From Thermogemmatispora aurantia (lineage in GTDB: Bacteria > Chloroflexota > Ktedonobacteria > Ktedonobacterales > Ktedonobacteraceae), in contig NZ_BKZV01000005.1 in assembly GCF_008974285.1 (NCBI RefSeq), positions 1 to 64,000 on the forward strand: a stretch of DNA of 64,000 nucleotides. Direction: 5' to 3'. A program made the position numbers and the translations under genes. Within the stretch, counting starts at the first letter, position 1; every line of letters begins with the position of its first letter. Of the stretch, positions 43,858 to 52,630 are shown piece after piece. Under the pieces are notes generated by a model. It was not told the origin of the DNA and searched no databases. It saw nothing but the letters and a program-made list of their open reading frames with translations.

Positions 43858-46800
43858 TCAGGCCGGGCAGATAAGAAAGAAGGGGCAGGTTGGACAACGA
43901 CCCGGGTCAGAGGGAGCTGCAGCGTAATCGTGTTCTTTGAGGCGCTCCAGACTCTCAACCAGCCTGGCGTACAGACTCTGCTCGCGTCGCTGCCCGAGCT
44001 TGACAGCCTTGATCTCGCCCGTGGTCAGGTTATCGCTCTGCAGCTCGACCTCCTGCCCGGGATAGTGTTCGCGATAAGCATGCATATAGAGTAATTCTCG
44101 CGTATCAGGTTCCGGCTCCTGCTTGCGTCGACCAAAGCGCGTACGCACAAAGCGCACCCGTTGCTCTGGCTGCCGCGGCATCTCGACGCGATCGACATCG
44201 ACGCGAATCGTCTGCCCGGCGATCTCAATGGTGAAGCCTCGCCAGAGCTGCCAGTGCTGAGTCTCGGCGTTGTCCAGCAGCTTGCGATGGAGCTGCTCAG
44301 CCACCTCGCGCCCATGCCGCTCGTATAGCGAGGCAAAAGGGGACTCGTGGCCACCAAGCTCGCGCCAGTGGCGGTTATAAAGTTCATGCACATCTTCACG
44401 CGTTGGCAAGGTCGTTGCCGCCTGCTGCCCCTCGGCGGTGGCCCGCTGCGCTCGCCCAACCCACTCATAGAGCGTCTCTAGCGTCCTGCGCGTAGCCTGA
44501 ACAAAGAGGGAGTAGCCTTCTTGAAGAGGCTGAAAACGATAGATATAGTTGTAGAGATACTTACGCGGGCATTGCTGATAGCATTCGATAGCAGAGGCAT
44601 TGAGGACTTCTGGCCGCATGGCATTGATAAATTCTTCTGCGGGCCGGCTCAGAGGAGCTGCCTCAGACTCCCTGTGCCTCTCTTCTCCGCCAGCCGTGGC
44701 AGGCCCGTCCTGGCCTGGCCCGTGCCACTCTATCCTGATCAGGCGCTCAGGTGGTAGACCGGCCAGCAGCGGCTCCAAAAAGACGGAGGGTTTTGCCGCA
44801 CGCTTGCCTGGGCGACGGCTATAGCTGAGAACGAGATGATCGCGGGCGCGTGTGATGCCGACGTAGAAGAGGCAGGCCTCGCCGATCTCGTGCAGGGCGG
44901 CCTCGTCGCTTTCGAGGGAGAGCATGCCGTCGGGGGGCGGCACGGGATTATAGCGCCGCATGGCAGGAAAGCGCTGCTGATTCAGCCCAGGCAAATAGAT
45001 CACGGGAAATTCCAGGCCTTTGCTGGCGTGGACAGTCATAACTCGCACCACATCCGCCTCGTCCCCCTGGCTCTCCTCAAGACTCTGCTGACGCGTGCTG
45101 TTGTCCTGGCGCAGCAGCAGAAGAACGCGTAAATATTCCAGGAAGCCACGGACCTGTTCATAGAGAGGACCAGTCTGCGCGGCCTCCGCTAGTGAGCTGA
45201 TAGGCCGGTTCTCAGCCGGAGCGGGTTCCTCGCGCAGCTGGCGCTGTTGTTGCAGGTCATAGCGCCGTGCCAACTGGAGCAAGAGGGCATAGTCGGCCAG
45301 GATGGCCCGCGCCTGAGCATCGTCGCGGGCCAGGAGACGGCGCACCTGATCGGTTTCGATCAACAGATATTGAGCGAGCAGAGACCAGATATCGGGAGCC
45401 GTGGCCAGGCGCTGCAGCAGCTCGCTGAGCAGGCACAGTGAGCGCCGCCCGGCATCGCTGAGGGTCTCGGGAATGTCGCCCCGCAGCACGAGCAGGCCCG
45501 GGGCAACCTGCTGCTCGCGCGCCGCCAACAGCAGGGCCTCAATATCAGCCTGACTCAGGGAGTGCTCCGGCCAGCGAGACGCGCGGAGCAGACCCATACC
45601 GTTCGGTCCTGCCAGCAGCAGGAGCGGGGCTAGAGCATCCTTAACGTGCTCCTGTTCCAGAGTGCCCCCGCTCTCTATGACCGGCAGGCCCGCCGTCGCC
45701 AGCGCCTGCGAGATGCGCCGGGCCTGAGCGCGTGTGCGGCAGAGCACAACCAGATCGCGGTAGCGATATCCCTGGCGAGCGCGCATCTGGAGATCGGCGA
45801 CCAGGCCCGCCAGCTCGGCGGCCTCATCCTCGGCCACCGCCAGCGTCACATACGGCTCTGGCAGCGAGGGGCGTACAGCTTCGTGGCGCCGCAGTGCTGC
45901 CTCTTCACTGAATTGTCCAGCCTCCAGACGCTGAAGACGAAAGGCTTCAGCCAGCGCTACAATATCGGGGCGCGAGCGATAATTGCGGCTCAGCGAGAGG
46001 ATTGCCGCCCCCGGATAATCTTCACGGAAGCGGGCAATGTTGGCCGGAGAGGCCCCACGGAAGCCGTAAATGGCCTGATTTGCATCGCCCACCACCCAGA
46101 CACGACGGGCCTCTCCTGCTAACAGGCGCAGCAGAACGCCACTGGCCCGGTTGATATCCTGAAACTCATCGACAAGGATATGCTGGTAGCGATGCTGAAG
46201 CTGTTGCAGGAGATCACGGTGGCGTTCGAGGAGCTGTACTGTCAGCATGATCAGGCCGCCAAAGTCGATGTCGCCACGCCGCTCCAGCTCCTCTTGATAG
46301 AGAGCATAGACCGCCGCAATTTCGCGGGCGCGCTCCGCCCGCTCGCGCTCCTCGGCGGTCTGGGCCTCTTCCAGCATCCGCTCCGCCAGCTGACGATAGC
46401 GCTCAGGGGTCACCAGCTCATCCTTGGCTCGCGAGATGGCCTTGAGAATGTCGGGGAAGTAGAGCGTAGGCTGCGTCAGATGGTGATAATAATAGAGGGG
46501 CAGGCGAGGCGTCAGGCTGCGAAGCAGGAAATAGCCCTCGGCATCGTCAACCAGAGTAAAGTCCGGACGGAGGCCCGCCAGCTCGCTATACTGGCGCAGG
46601 AACTCGGCGCAGAAGGCGTGAAAGGTGCTCACTGTCGGCAGCTCCCAACCAGCGCTCTTCGGTCCAGTAGAGACTCGCAGAGCCTGTTTGAGACGCTCCT
46701 GCATTTCTTCAGCGGCTTTGCGCGAAAAGGTGAGAGCCAGAATCGAGCGCGGCGCGACGCCGCAGGAGCGGATCAGATACTCGGCGCGCCCAATAAGCGT

Positions 46801-47655
46801 GCTGGTTTTACCGCTGCCCGGCCCGGCGATCACCAGGGCCGGCGTGGACGCAGCAATGGCCGCCTGCTGAAATTCATCGTAAGACCGGCCCGCACTCGTC
46901 GATGTTGATACAGACGAAAGAACAGGCCCAAGACGCTGCTGAGGCTCTTCTGCTGGTTGCTTGTCGGGCTGGACTTGTGGCTCCATGACAGGAGGATATT
47001 CTTTGAGTAGCCCAGCCAGACGGTTAAGCATAGCGGCCTGTGAGACCCCGAAGCGGTGAGCCAGGTAGGCCGGCGGGAGGCCATGCTCCACATAGAGAGT
47101 GCGCACCGCCTCCAGAGGCATCAGCAGCTCGGCAGCAAAGAGATTAGCAGCTAGCTCGCGTTGGCTGCGAGGGCTATAGGACTGACCAGGGCCGAGCAGC
47201 TCCTCGACACTCCCCTCGTCAGAGAGTGCCCCGATCTCCTCACGGATCTCCTCCTCTCCGCAGAGAGAGAGCTGGTCTTGCTCCTCCTCAGCAAGCACCG
47301 CCAGTCCTCGTTTGAGAAGCTCTAAAATCTTTTCAAGCTCTGGCAGTAGGAGGAGCATCTTCTCAGTTAAAGGACGATGGAGGATAACATGACCAAGTTC
47401 ATGCGCGAGCGTAAAGCGCCGCTGTGGCTCTGGCAAATTGCGGCAGATCCAGATCAGATCGTCGCCAGGCTCCAGATAGCCATAGGTACCTGGGGGGTGA
47501 TCAGCAGGGTGAAAGGTAGCGACCTCCAGCCCAAGCCAGGCGACCAACTCATCCAGCGGAAGAGCCTCGGCCTCCCAGGATGGCCTGACGTAGCGATAGC
47601 GCTGGCGCAAATAGCGAGCTGTCAGCGTGGCCAGCGCGCGGGTCTCTTGTTCCAT
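43858..47655 (-). CDS. ImmA/IrrE metallopeptidase - UvrD helicase - Fe-S nuclease-like fusion
   Basis: One 1265-residue frame joins three modules. Residues about 10-215 are an ImmA/IrrE (M78) peptidase with the zinc motif HELGH at 85-89, the third ligand in RELAANLFAAELLMP (166-180) and the HTH-like HRFGVSQAAMLNRL. Residues about 255-1000 are a superfamily 1A helicase: Walker A AGPGSGKT (277-284), HILVDEFQDINR, GDANQAIYGFRGA, and VMTVHASKGLEFPVIYLPG. The C-terminal 250 residues resemble the AddB/Cas4 nuclease: CYQQCPRKYLYNY and the terminal cysteines C1254, C1257 and C1263 would hold a 4Fe-4S cluster. The expected D-x-K catalytic strand reads RFVRTRFG instead, so nuclease activity is doubtful. 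GAGAGGCGCC precedes the ATG. IrrE peptidases trigger damage responses by cleaving a repressor. Confidence 0.88.
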   Translation of the reverse strand: MEQETRALATLTARYLRQRYRYVRPSWEAEALPLDELVAWLGLEVATFHPADHPPGTYGYLEPGDDLIWICRNLPEPQRRFTLAHELGHVILHRPLTEKMLLLLPELEKILELLKRGLAVLAEEEQDQLSLCGEEEIREEIGALSDEGSVEELLGPGQSYSPRSQRELAANLFAAELLMPLEAVRTLYVEHGLPPAYLAHRFGVSQAAMLNRLAGLLKEYPPVMEPQVQPDKQPAEEPQQRLGPVLSSVSTSTSAGRSYDEFQQAAIAASTPALVIAGPGSGKTSTLIGRAEYLIRSCGVAPRSILALTFSRKAAEEMQERLKQALRVSTGPKSAGWELPTVSTFHAFCAEFLRQYSELAGLRPDFTLVDDAEGYFLLRSLTPRLPLYYYHHLTQPTLYFPDILKAISRAKDELVTPERYRQLAERMLEEAQTAEERERAERAREIAAVYALYQEELERRGDIDFGGLIMLTVQLLERHRDLLQQLQHRYQHILVDEFQDINRASGVLLRLLAGEARRVWVVGDANQAIYGFRGASPANIARFREDYPGAAILSLSRNYRSRPDIVALAEAFRLQRLEAGQFSEEAALRRHEAVRPSLPEPYVTLAVAEDEAAELAGLVADLQMRARQGYRYRDLVVLCRTRAQARRISQALATAGLPVIESGGTLEQEHVKDALAPLLLLAGPNGMGLLRASRWPEHSLSQADIEALLLAAREQQVAPGLLVLRGDIPETLSDAGRRSLCLLSELLQRLATAPDIWSLLAQYLLIETDQVRRLLARDDAQARAILADYALLLQLARRYDLQQQRQLREEPAPAENRPISSLAEAAQTGPLYEQVRGFLEYLRVLLLLRQDNSTRQQSLEESQGDEADVVRVMTVHASKGLEFPVIYLPGLNQQRFPAMRRYNPVPPPDGMLSLESDEAALHEIGEACLFYVGITRARDHLVLSYSRRPGKRAAKPSVFLEPLLAGLPPERLIRIEWHGPGQDGPATAGGEERHRESEAAPLSRPAEEFINAMRPEVLNASAIECYQQCPRKYLYNYIYRFQPLQEGYSLFVQATRRTLETLYEWVGRAQRATAEGQQAATTLPTREDVHELYNRHWRELGGHESPFASLYERHGREVAEQLHRKLLDNAETQHWQLWRGFTIEIAGQTIRVDVDRVEMPRQPEQRVRFVRTRFGRRKQEPEPDTRELLYMHAYREHYPGQEVELQSDNLTTGEIKAVKLGQRREQSLYARLVESLERLKEHDYAAAPSDPGRCPTCPFFLICPA

Positions 47656-47780
47656 AGATGGCGCCTCTCTCCCCGCAACTCGTTCTTTGCTTCCCGCCCC
47701 TCCTCTCGTCCTGCCATCTCTTGGAGACCACAGGTCGAGTCAGAGGGAGGAAGAAAGAGGAGATCCACAGGTTCTGCAGC

Positions 47781-47809
47781 ATTATATCATGCCCGTCCGC
47801 GGTGGCCAA
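47781..47809 (-). promoter_or_regulatory. promoter of the peptidase-helicase gene
   Basis: On the minus strand TTGGCC (47804-47809), a 17-base spacer and TATAAT (47781-47786) preceded by TGA form a strong promoter with an extended -10 character, about 130 bases before the ATG. Confidence 0.72.
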
Positions 47810-47952
47810 CTAGCGACGAGGCAGAGTCGATAGAGCCGAAAGATGACAGGTGCCCGAGCGAGGGTCAGCGGTCGAGGGGCCCGGCCCGGCCAAATCAGGG
47901 CTGGCCAGCAGCTGAGACCGGGCAGAAACCTTCTGTGCAGTGGCCTTGATTT

Positions 47953-47961
47953 TGCTATAAT
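47953..47961 (+). promoter_or_regulatory. extended -10 promoter of the membrane protein gene
   Basis: TGC followed by TATAAT (47956-47961) forms an extended -10 element; only a weak TTCTGT is upstream. It lies about 110 bases before the start at 48079, divergent from the helicase promoter. Confidence 0.55.
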
Positions 47962-48078
47962 TGAGGGAGACAGGCAGGCGGCTAGTCCTACCTGGTGCGC
48001 GCGGCGGGCGAGACGGCCAGGGGTAGCGCGGCGGCAAGGGAGCGGACACGCCCTGACACCTATGGGAGGTTCCTGGTC

Positions 48079-48750
48079 ATGGAAGCATCCGAAATATTGA
48101 CTCGCGCCAGAGCGGGAGAAGAGAAGCCAGATGGCTGGATCGTGCTGCCGCTGCAGCGTGGCAGAGTGATCCTCTCGATCATCGGCTGGTTCTTCGGGGC
48201 AGCTCTGGGCCTCATCCTATTTGCAGCTATCTTTCCTATCATGGTACCCGAAAACTACCACAGTACCTTCGGGGCAATTGCCAGCACGATCTTTCTCGGT
48301 ATTCTCCTTTTCATCGGTCTTGGCAGCATCTGGTGCCTGATCAGTGACGTACGTCGTCTCATCAGGGCGCAGGATTATCTGATTGTCATCACGCCCGAGG
48401 ACTTTGTGCAGCAAAGCGGGAGCAAAGTCATTCATGTTCCCCTGATCAACGTCCGCTATGTGACAGCCAGAGGTCGGGCCAAGCCGGACCGCACGCCACC
48501 CACTAACCAGCTTGAGCAACTTGGCAGCGCCAGCGAAAACATGGTAGGCTTTCTTTTTGGGCGTGGTATGACCCAGTCGCCAGAGGAACGGCGCAAGGTG
48601 ATGAATTCGCGCGCCCCTACCTCGCTTGCTTTCATTGACACACGCACCAATACCGAGGTCGTTGTCACGACGGATACAGCCTACGGCGACCCCTTCCTGA
48701 TCGCCGCCTTACTGAAACAATACGCTGCCAGAGCGCAGCAGATCGCCTGA
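48079..48750 (+). CDS. two-span membrane protein, unknown
   Basis: The 223-residue protein has two adjacent membrane segments (about 27-50 and 62-86) and a C-terminal cytoplasmic region with the strand-rich block YLIVITPEDFVQQSGSKVIH, which resembles a bacterial PH-like domain. A Gly/Pro-containing loop follows (RGRAKPDRTPPTNQ). GGGAGG lies 9 bases before the ATG at 48079. It precedes coaX by 120 bases. Confidence 0.75.
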   Translation: MEASEILTRARAGEEKPDGWIVLPLQRGRVILSIIGWFFGAALGLILFAAIFPIMVPENYHSTFGAIASTIFLGILLFIGLGSIWCLISDVRRLIRAQDYLIVITPEDFVQQSGSKVIHVPLINVRYVTARGRAKPDRTPPTNQLEQLGSASENMVGFLFGRGMTQSPEERRKVMNSRAPTSLAFIDTRTNTEVVVTTDTAYGDPFLIAALLKQYAARAQQIA

Positions 48751-48783
48751 GCGGCAGGGTTAGGGAGCGAGCCGCCTTCCCTC

Positions 48784-48813
48784 TTGCCCGTGGACCGACC
48801 GTGCGCATATATG
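48784..48813 (+). promoter_or_regulatory. possible coaX promoter
   Basis: TTGCCC (48784-48789), an 18-base spacer and TATATG (48808-48813) lie about 60 bases before coaX. The -10 box overlaps the palindrome GCATATATGC (48805-48814). Confidence 0.4.
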
Positions 48814-48870
48814 CATATACCTCTTTTTGTTCTTTCCACGCCATCTTGTGGCCACCGATAGGAGTGCCCT

Positions 48871-49674
48871 ATGCTGCTGGCTATTGATATCAGCAACACA
48901 AACATCAAGTTTGGCCTCTATAACAGTGAGGCTCTCAAACATCACTGGACCGTCTCCACTGTGCGCCAGCGCACCGCCGACGAGTACGCGATGTTACTGG
49001 GCACGCTCATGAACCATAGCGGGCACGCTTTCGGCGATGTGCACGCCGTTATCTTCTCGTGTGTCGTGCCGCCGTTAACGCCAGTTTTCCAGGAACTGGT
49101 CCAGCGCTATTTTCATCAGGAAGCCATCATCGTCGATCACACGCTGGATTTGGGACTGCACCTGCTGGTCGATAACCCGTGGGAAGTCGGTTCAGACCGC
49201 ATTGTAACGGCCATCGCCGCTCATGAGCTATACGGTGGTCCCGCCATAGTGATCTCTTTCAGCACAGCCGCCACCTTCGATGTGATTTCTGCCCAGGGCG
49301 ACTTTCTCGGTGGCGCCATTGCTCCAGGGCTGATGATCTCTGCCGAAGCCCTCAGCAATGCCGCCGCGCGCCTCTTCCGCGTCGAGCTGACCCCTCCGCG
49401 CTCGGCCCTGGGCAAGAACACGACTGAGAACATGCAGTCTGGCATCATCTACGGCCATGTGGGCCTCGTCCAGGGGCTGATCCATCGCCTGCGCGCCGAG
49501 ATCCCCGAGGTGCCCGATCAGAATGGGGTAAAGATCATCGCCCACGGCGGCCTGGCCAATTTTATGGCTCCGCTCATCCCTGAGATTCAATACGTGAACC
49601 AGTTCCTCCCCCTGGAGGGTCTGCGCATCGCCTACGAGCGTCTGCGTAACGGCTATCGCCAGCGGGAGCGCTAG
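48871..49674 (+). CDS. coaX: type III pantothenate kinase (altered motif)
   Basis: CoaX phosphorylates pantothenate as the first step of coenzyme A synthesis. The 267-residue protein has the N-terminal phosphate motif LLAIDISNTNIKFG (Asp6 kept, Gly replaced by Ser), the GSDR motif at 107-110, and GGAIAPGLMISAEAL. The normally invariant DxGTATT motif reads SFSTAATFD (129-137), so both the metal-associated Asp and the Gly are replaced. TGGLA is HGGLA. The fold is clear, but full activity is not certain. A TAGGAG lies 9 bases before the ATG. Confidence 0.88.
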   Translation: MLLAIDISNTNIKFGLYNSEALKHHWTVSTVRQRTADEYAMLLGTLMNHSGHAFGDVHAVIFSCVVPPLTPVFQELVQRYFHQEAIIVDHTLDLGLHLLVDNPWEVGSDRIVTAIAAHELYGGPAIVISFSTAATFDVISAQGDFLGGAIAPGLMISAEALSNAAARLFRVELTPPRSALGKNTTENMQSGIIYGHVGLVQGLIHRLRAEIPEVPDQNGVKIIAHGGLANFMAPLIPEIQYVNQFLPLEGLRIAYERLRNGYRQRER

Positions 49675-49773
49675 CGGCAGGTAGCATAAGCCTGTCCTCT
49701 TCTTCAACTGACCGCCAAGAGGCAGACTGCGCCTGGCCCCTACCAGCCAGGCCAGATGCTCCCAGAGAGCAAG

Positions 49774-49804
49774 AAAGGCGAAGAGGATGAACCTCTTCGC
49801 CTTT
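49774..49804. terminator. bidirectional intrinsic terminator
   Basis: AAAGGCGAAGAGG (49774-49786) pairs perfectly with CCTCTTCGCCTTT (49792-49804) around a 5-base loop. It separates the convergent coaX and secreted-protein genes and carries A and T runs at its two ends. Confidence 0.85.
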
Positions 49805-49846
49805 CCGCTGCTATGGACCCTGTTCCCACACTTTGTTGCAAGGAAA

Positions 49847-50611
49847 CTAGTTCTTCAGCAATTGGGCAATCTGATGCAGATCGCTGGCGGCCTGATGCAG
49901 GGCCGTATGGGCCGTTTTCTCGGCGCTGCGCACCTTCGCGAGGTTACTGGCGTAGGCGGCATGGTCCTGGTTATAGTTCTCCGGGGTCAGCGTGGGAAGC
50001 GTGCTCTGCACAGTGTCAAACTGGGCTTCCGCTGTTGCGAGCTGAGCTTTGAAATCGTTATAGAGGCTCTGCAACTGGGCCTGCTTGCTGGCGGGAGCAG
50101 CGGCGATGGCCTTCTCAATGGCGGCTTTGGCCGTCTCCATCCTGTTGGCCAGCTTCTGCTCAATATCAAAGTGGAGTTGCTGATAGTCGCGCGGCAGTAC
50201 AACCGCATAGATGCGGAACTGCCAGAAAATGTTTCTGACATCCTGGCGGGCAGCCTGGGCCGAGGTCTCGGCGTCGAGCTTGCTCTGCAGCGATTTCAGA
50301 CCGTTCTGGTTGGTGGCGATGTCAGCCTGGAGAGCGCTGGCGGCATCAGCAGTGATGTGTCCAGCCTGTTGCTGCTGCGTCACCCGACTGCTGAGTGTAT
50401 TCAAGGCATTCAGGCGTGCCGTGATGAGCTGATTTCCAACATTGATGACGCATTGGACATCGTTGCGAGCGCACTGTCCACCAGAAGCCGGCGCCGCCTG
50501 AGCAATGGCCGGCAGAGCCAGATAGCCTACAAAGCCCGCCATCACGAGGCTGACCAGAGTCAAGAGGGTCAGCTGACCGGGTCGCTTTAGCCCCTTGAAT
50601 AGTTTTATCAT
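49847..50611 (-). CDS. secreted helical (coiled-coil) protein, unknown
   Basis: A signal-peptide-like N-terminus (MIKLFKGLKRPGQLTLLTLVSLVMAG...AIAQAAPA) suggests export, with cleavage near residue 40. Two cysteines (QCARNDVQC) follow. The remaining 200 residues are Ala/Gln/Leu-rich helices with coiled-coil character. It lies 89 bases after a lipoprotein gene on the same strand, and both may belong to one unit. No family is recognised. Confidence 0.75.
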   Translation of the reverse strand: MIKLFKGLKRPGQLTLLTLVSLVMAGFVGYLALPAIAQAAPASGGQCARNDVQCVINVGNQLITARLNALNTLSSRVTQQQQAGHITADAASALQADIATNQNGLKSLQSKLDAETSAQAARQDVRNIFWQFRIYAVVLPRDYQQLHFDIEQKLANRMETAKAAIEKAIAAAPASKQAQLQSLYNDFKAQLATAEAQFDTVQSTLPTLTPENYNQDHAAYASNLAKVRSAEKTAHTALHQAASDLHQIAQLLKN

Positions 50612-50700
50612 CTCTTTGGCCTCTTACACTTTTCTTGAGTGATATGTGACAGAGGAATGATCAGAAGACAGTACTAGCAGCCAATCAGCCAGGCCCCTTC

Positions 50701-51048
50701 CTAGGGGAGGGGAGCATTATCCTGGCCCTGATCGCTAGAGTTAGCGTCATTTTGGGCCTGGTCCAGAGACGGCAACGTACTCTGGACCTGCTGGTCAATC
50801 GACTGCACCTGTTGCGCCGGACTGCCACTTCCCGCCGATGGCGTGCTGCTCTGATTGCTTGTGCTCGCTGGTAGCGATTGACTCTGGGAGCTGGCCGGAG
50901 CAGTCTGGTCTTGCGAGCGCAGAGCATGCCCTGCGCAGGCCGTCAGGGCTAGCATTGCCATCAGCAGAGTCAGCAGCAAGGCGAGGCTGAGCAGTGGGCG
51001 GATAGCGCCCACGCCGGGCGCTGTTGACTTTTTGCTCACGTTCTCCAT
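50701..51048 (-). CDS. small Ser/Gln-rich lipoprotein
   Basis: The 115-residue protein has a hydrophobic signal region (LLSLALLLTLLMAMLALTAC) with a lipobox LTAC, so Cys38 is the probable lipidated residue. The mature part is rich in Ser, Gln, Pro and Asp (SQDQTAPASSQSQSLPAS and onward) and looks unstructured. The ATG at 51048 follows a leader that contains an intrinsic terminator-like hairpin. Confidence 0.72.
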   Translation of the reverse strand: MENVSKKSTAPGVGAIRPLLSLALLLTLLMAMLALTACAGHALRSQDQTAPASSQSQSLPASTSNQSSTPSAGSGSPAQQVQSIDQQVQSTLPSLDQAQNDANSSDQGQDNAPLP

Positions 51049-51118
51049 AGCCTAGCCTATTCTCTATAGCAGTAATAGCCTGATATCTGATCAGTTATGG
51101 CTTTGCGCATGGATCAGG

Positions 51119-51146
51119 AAAACCTGGCCCGTCAGGTCAGGCCAGG
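51119..51146 (-). terminator. leader hairpin with U tract upstream of the lipoprotein gene
   Basis: On the minus strand CCTGGCC (51140-51146) pairs with GGCCAGG (51123-51129) around 10 bases and is followed by TTTTCC. It lies 70 bases before the lipoprotein start on the same strand. Since sodA already has its own terminator at 51360-51399, this may be an attenuator in a long leader (51049-51260). Confidence 0.5.
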
Positions 51147-51359
51147 GCCTGTGGTGCCGTCCTGGTGAGACGACCCATCACCGGATGAAGGCACCTGAGC
51201 TTTTCACTCCGCAGGGTAGTGTAGCAGAAAAACCTCAAGAATAGCTCAAGGTCAGCCAAAGATTTGCTCAACGCTGCCAGCGTCCGCTTCCTCGGCTCGA
51301 CAGACTCTCCGTCGTCAGGCTATAAGGTGCAGGCCGGAGCGCAGCGGATAGCGGCGAAT

Positions 51360-51399
51360 AAAAAAAGAAGCTGCCAGTCGAGAGATCTCAACTGACAGC
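51360..51399 (-). terminator. intrinsic terminator of sodA
   Basis: A 14-bp stem (51370-51383 with 51386-51399, two G-U pairs on the RNA) with a minimal loop is followed on the minus strand by TTCTTTTTTT. It lies 50 bases past the sodA stop. Confidence 0.88.
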
Positions 51400-51447
51400 C
51401 TTCCCTCTTGTTCCGCTGCGGGAACAGGGAGCAAGCGCCGTGCCAGG

Positions 51448-52071
51448 CTACTGCTTCTGCTGGCTCAGTCCCTCGGCGTAGCGGCGCTCGATTTCCTCCC
51501 AGTTGACTACGTTCCACCAGGCATTCAAGTAATCGGCGCGACGGTTCTGATACTTCAGGTAGTAAGCATGCTCCCAGACATCGTTGCCCATCACGGGATA
51601 GAGGCCATCCATGTAGGGGCTATCCTGGTTAGCGGTCGAGATCACCTGCAGCTTTCCCTGCTTGTCCAGAACCAGCCAGACCCAGCCCGAGCCGAAGCGC
51701 TTCAGTCCGGTATCGTTGAACTGAGCCTTGAAGTTCTCGAACGAGCCAAAAGTCTGCTCGATCGCCTTCGCCAGATCGCCACTGGGCTGGCCGCCGCCAT
51801 TAGGCTTCATGATGCGCCAGAACATGCTGTGATTGGCATGCCCGCCACCGTTATTGCGCACCGCCGTGCGCACATTCTCTGGCACCTCATTGATGCGCCT
51901 CAGCACCTCCTCAACCGGCAGGTTGGCGAAAGGATGACCCTCCAGCGCGCTGTTGAGGTTAGCAACATAGGTACCGTGATGCTTATCATGATGGATCTGC
52001 ATCGTTTGCGCATCAATATGTGGCTCCAGAGCGTCGAAGCTATAGGGCAGAGGTGGAAGTTCAAATGCCAT
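51448..52071 (-). CDS. sodA: superoxide dismutase, Mn type
   Basis: The enzyme converts superoxide to peroxide and oxygen. The 207-residue protein starts [20 protein letters not shown] with metal ligands in [18 protein letters not shown] and [16 protein letters not shown]. The combination [10 protein letters not shown] with STANQDSP (Gly in the first helix, Gln in the second) is the Mn-type pattern. The ATG at 52071 was chosen over longer in-frame starts because AAGGAGAAGG lies just upstream and the protein then begins at the family start. No export signal is present. Confidence 0.95.
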   Translation of the reverse strand: MAFELPPLPYSFDALEPHIDAQTMQIHHDKHHGTYVANLNSALEGHPFANLPVEEVLRRINEVPENVRTAVRNNGGGHANHSMFWRIMKPNGGGQPSGDLAKAIEQTFGSFENFKAQFNDTGLKRFGSGWVWLVLDKQGKLQVISTANQDSPYMDGLYPVMGNDVWEHAYYLKYQNRRADYLNAWWNVVNWEEIERRYAEGLSQQKQ

Positions 52072-52345
52072 AGACCTTCTCCTTTTTACACCCAAGAGAT
52101 TGCCAGAATGGCGCTTCAGAGAGCGAGCTTGGCCCTGACCCGACTCGTTCCACTCGCCTGCGCTAGCGCTAGCTGGCAAAGGAGAGAAAAGCGAACCGGA
52201 CCCGGCGGCAGGGCAGCAGGTCCGGCAAGCGGGCAGACACAGATGCGCATGTACACGGGTACGCGTGCCCGAGCACATGGGGCAGTCGAGGGACCGGCCA
52301 GAGCGTCGCGTCGCGTCAGCCAGCACTAGAGCACTCTCCTGTTTA

Positions 52346-52375
52346 GTTGTATTCGATAAGATATGCGATTGTCAA
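52346..52375 (-). promoter_or_regulatory. probable sodA promoter
   Basis: On the minus strand TTGACA (52370-52375), an 18-base spacer and TACAAC (52346-52351) give a start about 265 bases upstream of the sodA ATG. The GC-rich leader 52072-52345 and the upstream spacer 52376-52630 contain no other recognisable feature. Confidence 0.55.
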
Positions 52376-52630
52376 GCAGATGCATACCTTTCCGTCAGGC
52401 CACACAGGAGCGTCGACCGTCCGCCGACTGTGCCCGTCCTGGCATCTCCCCACCAGCCAGATGCGACGCCAACGGGCAAGCCAGGTCAAGCTTGCCTCAT
52501 GTACTAGTATAGCGTAAAGAGCGCTGGCCGCCTCTGAACGAAAGGACAGTGCCTTGACAGTCAGCCGGCCAGTCTTACCTCAGCCCGCCTCCATAGCCAG
52601 CGTCACGCCACCAGCAGCCAGCGAGCGCGT

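Noticed and set aside
51061..51230. Possible c-di-GMP or c-di-AMP riboswitch before the lipoprotein gene
   Set aside because: Only a GCAAAGCC fragment fits; the other conserved blocks are absent. Retained only as an unassigned leader.
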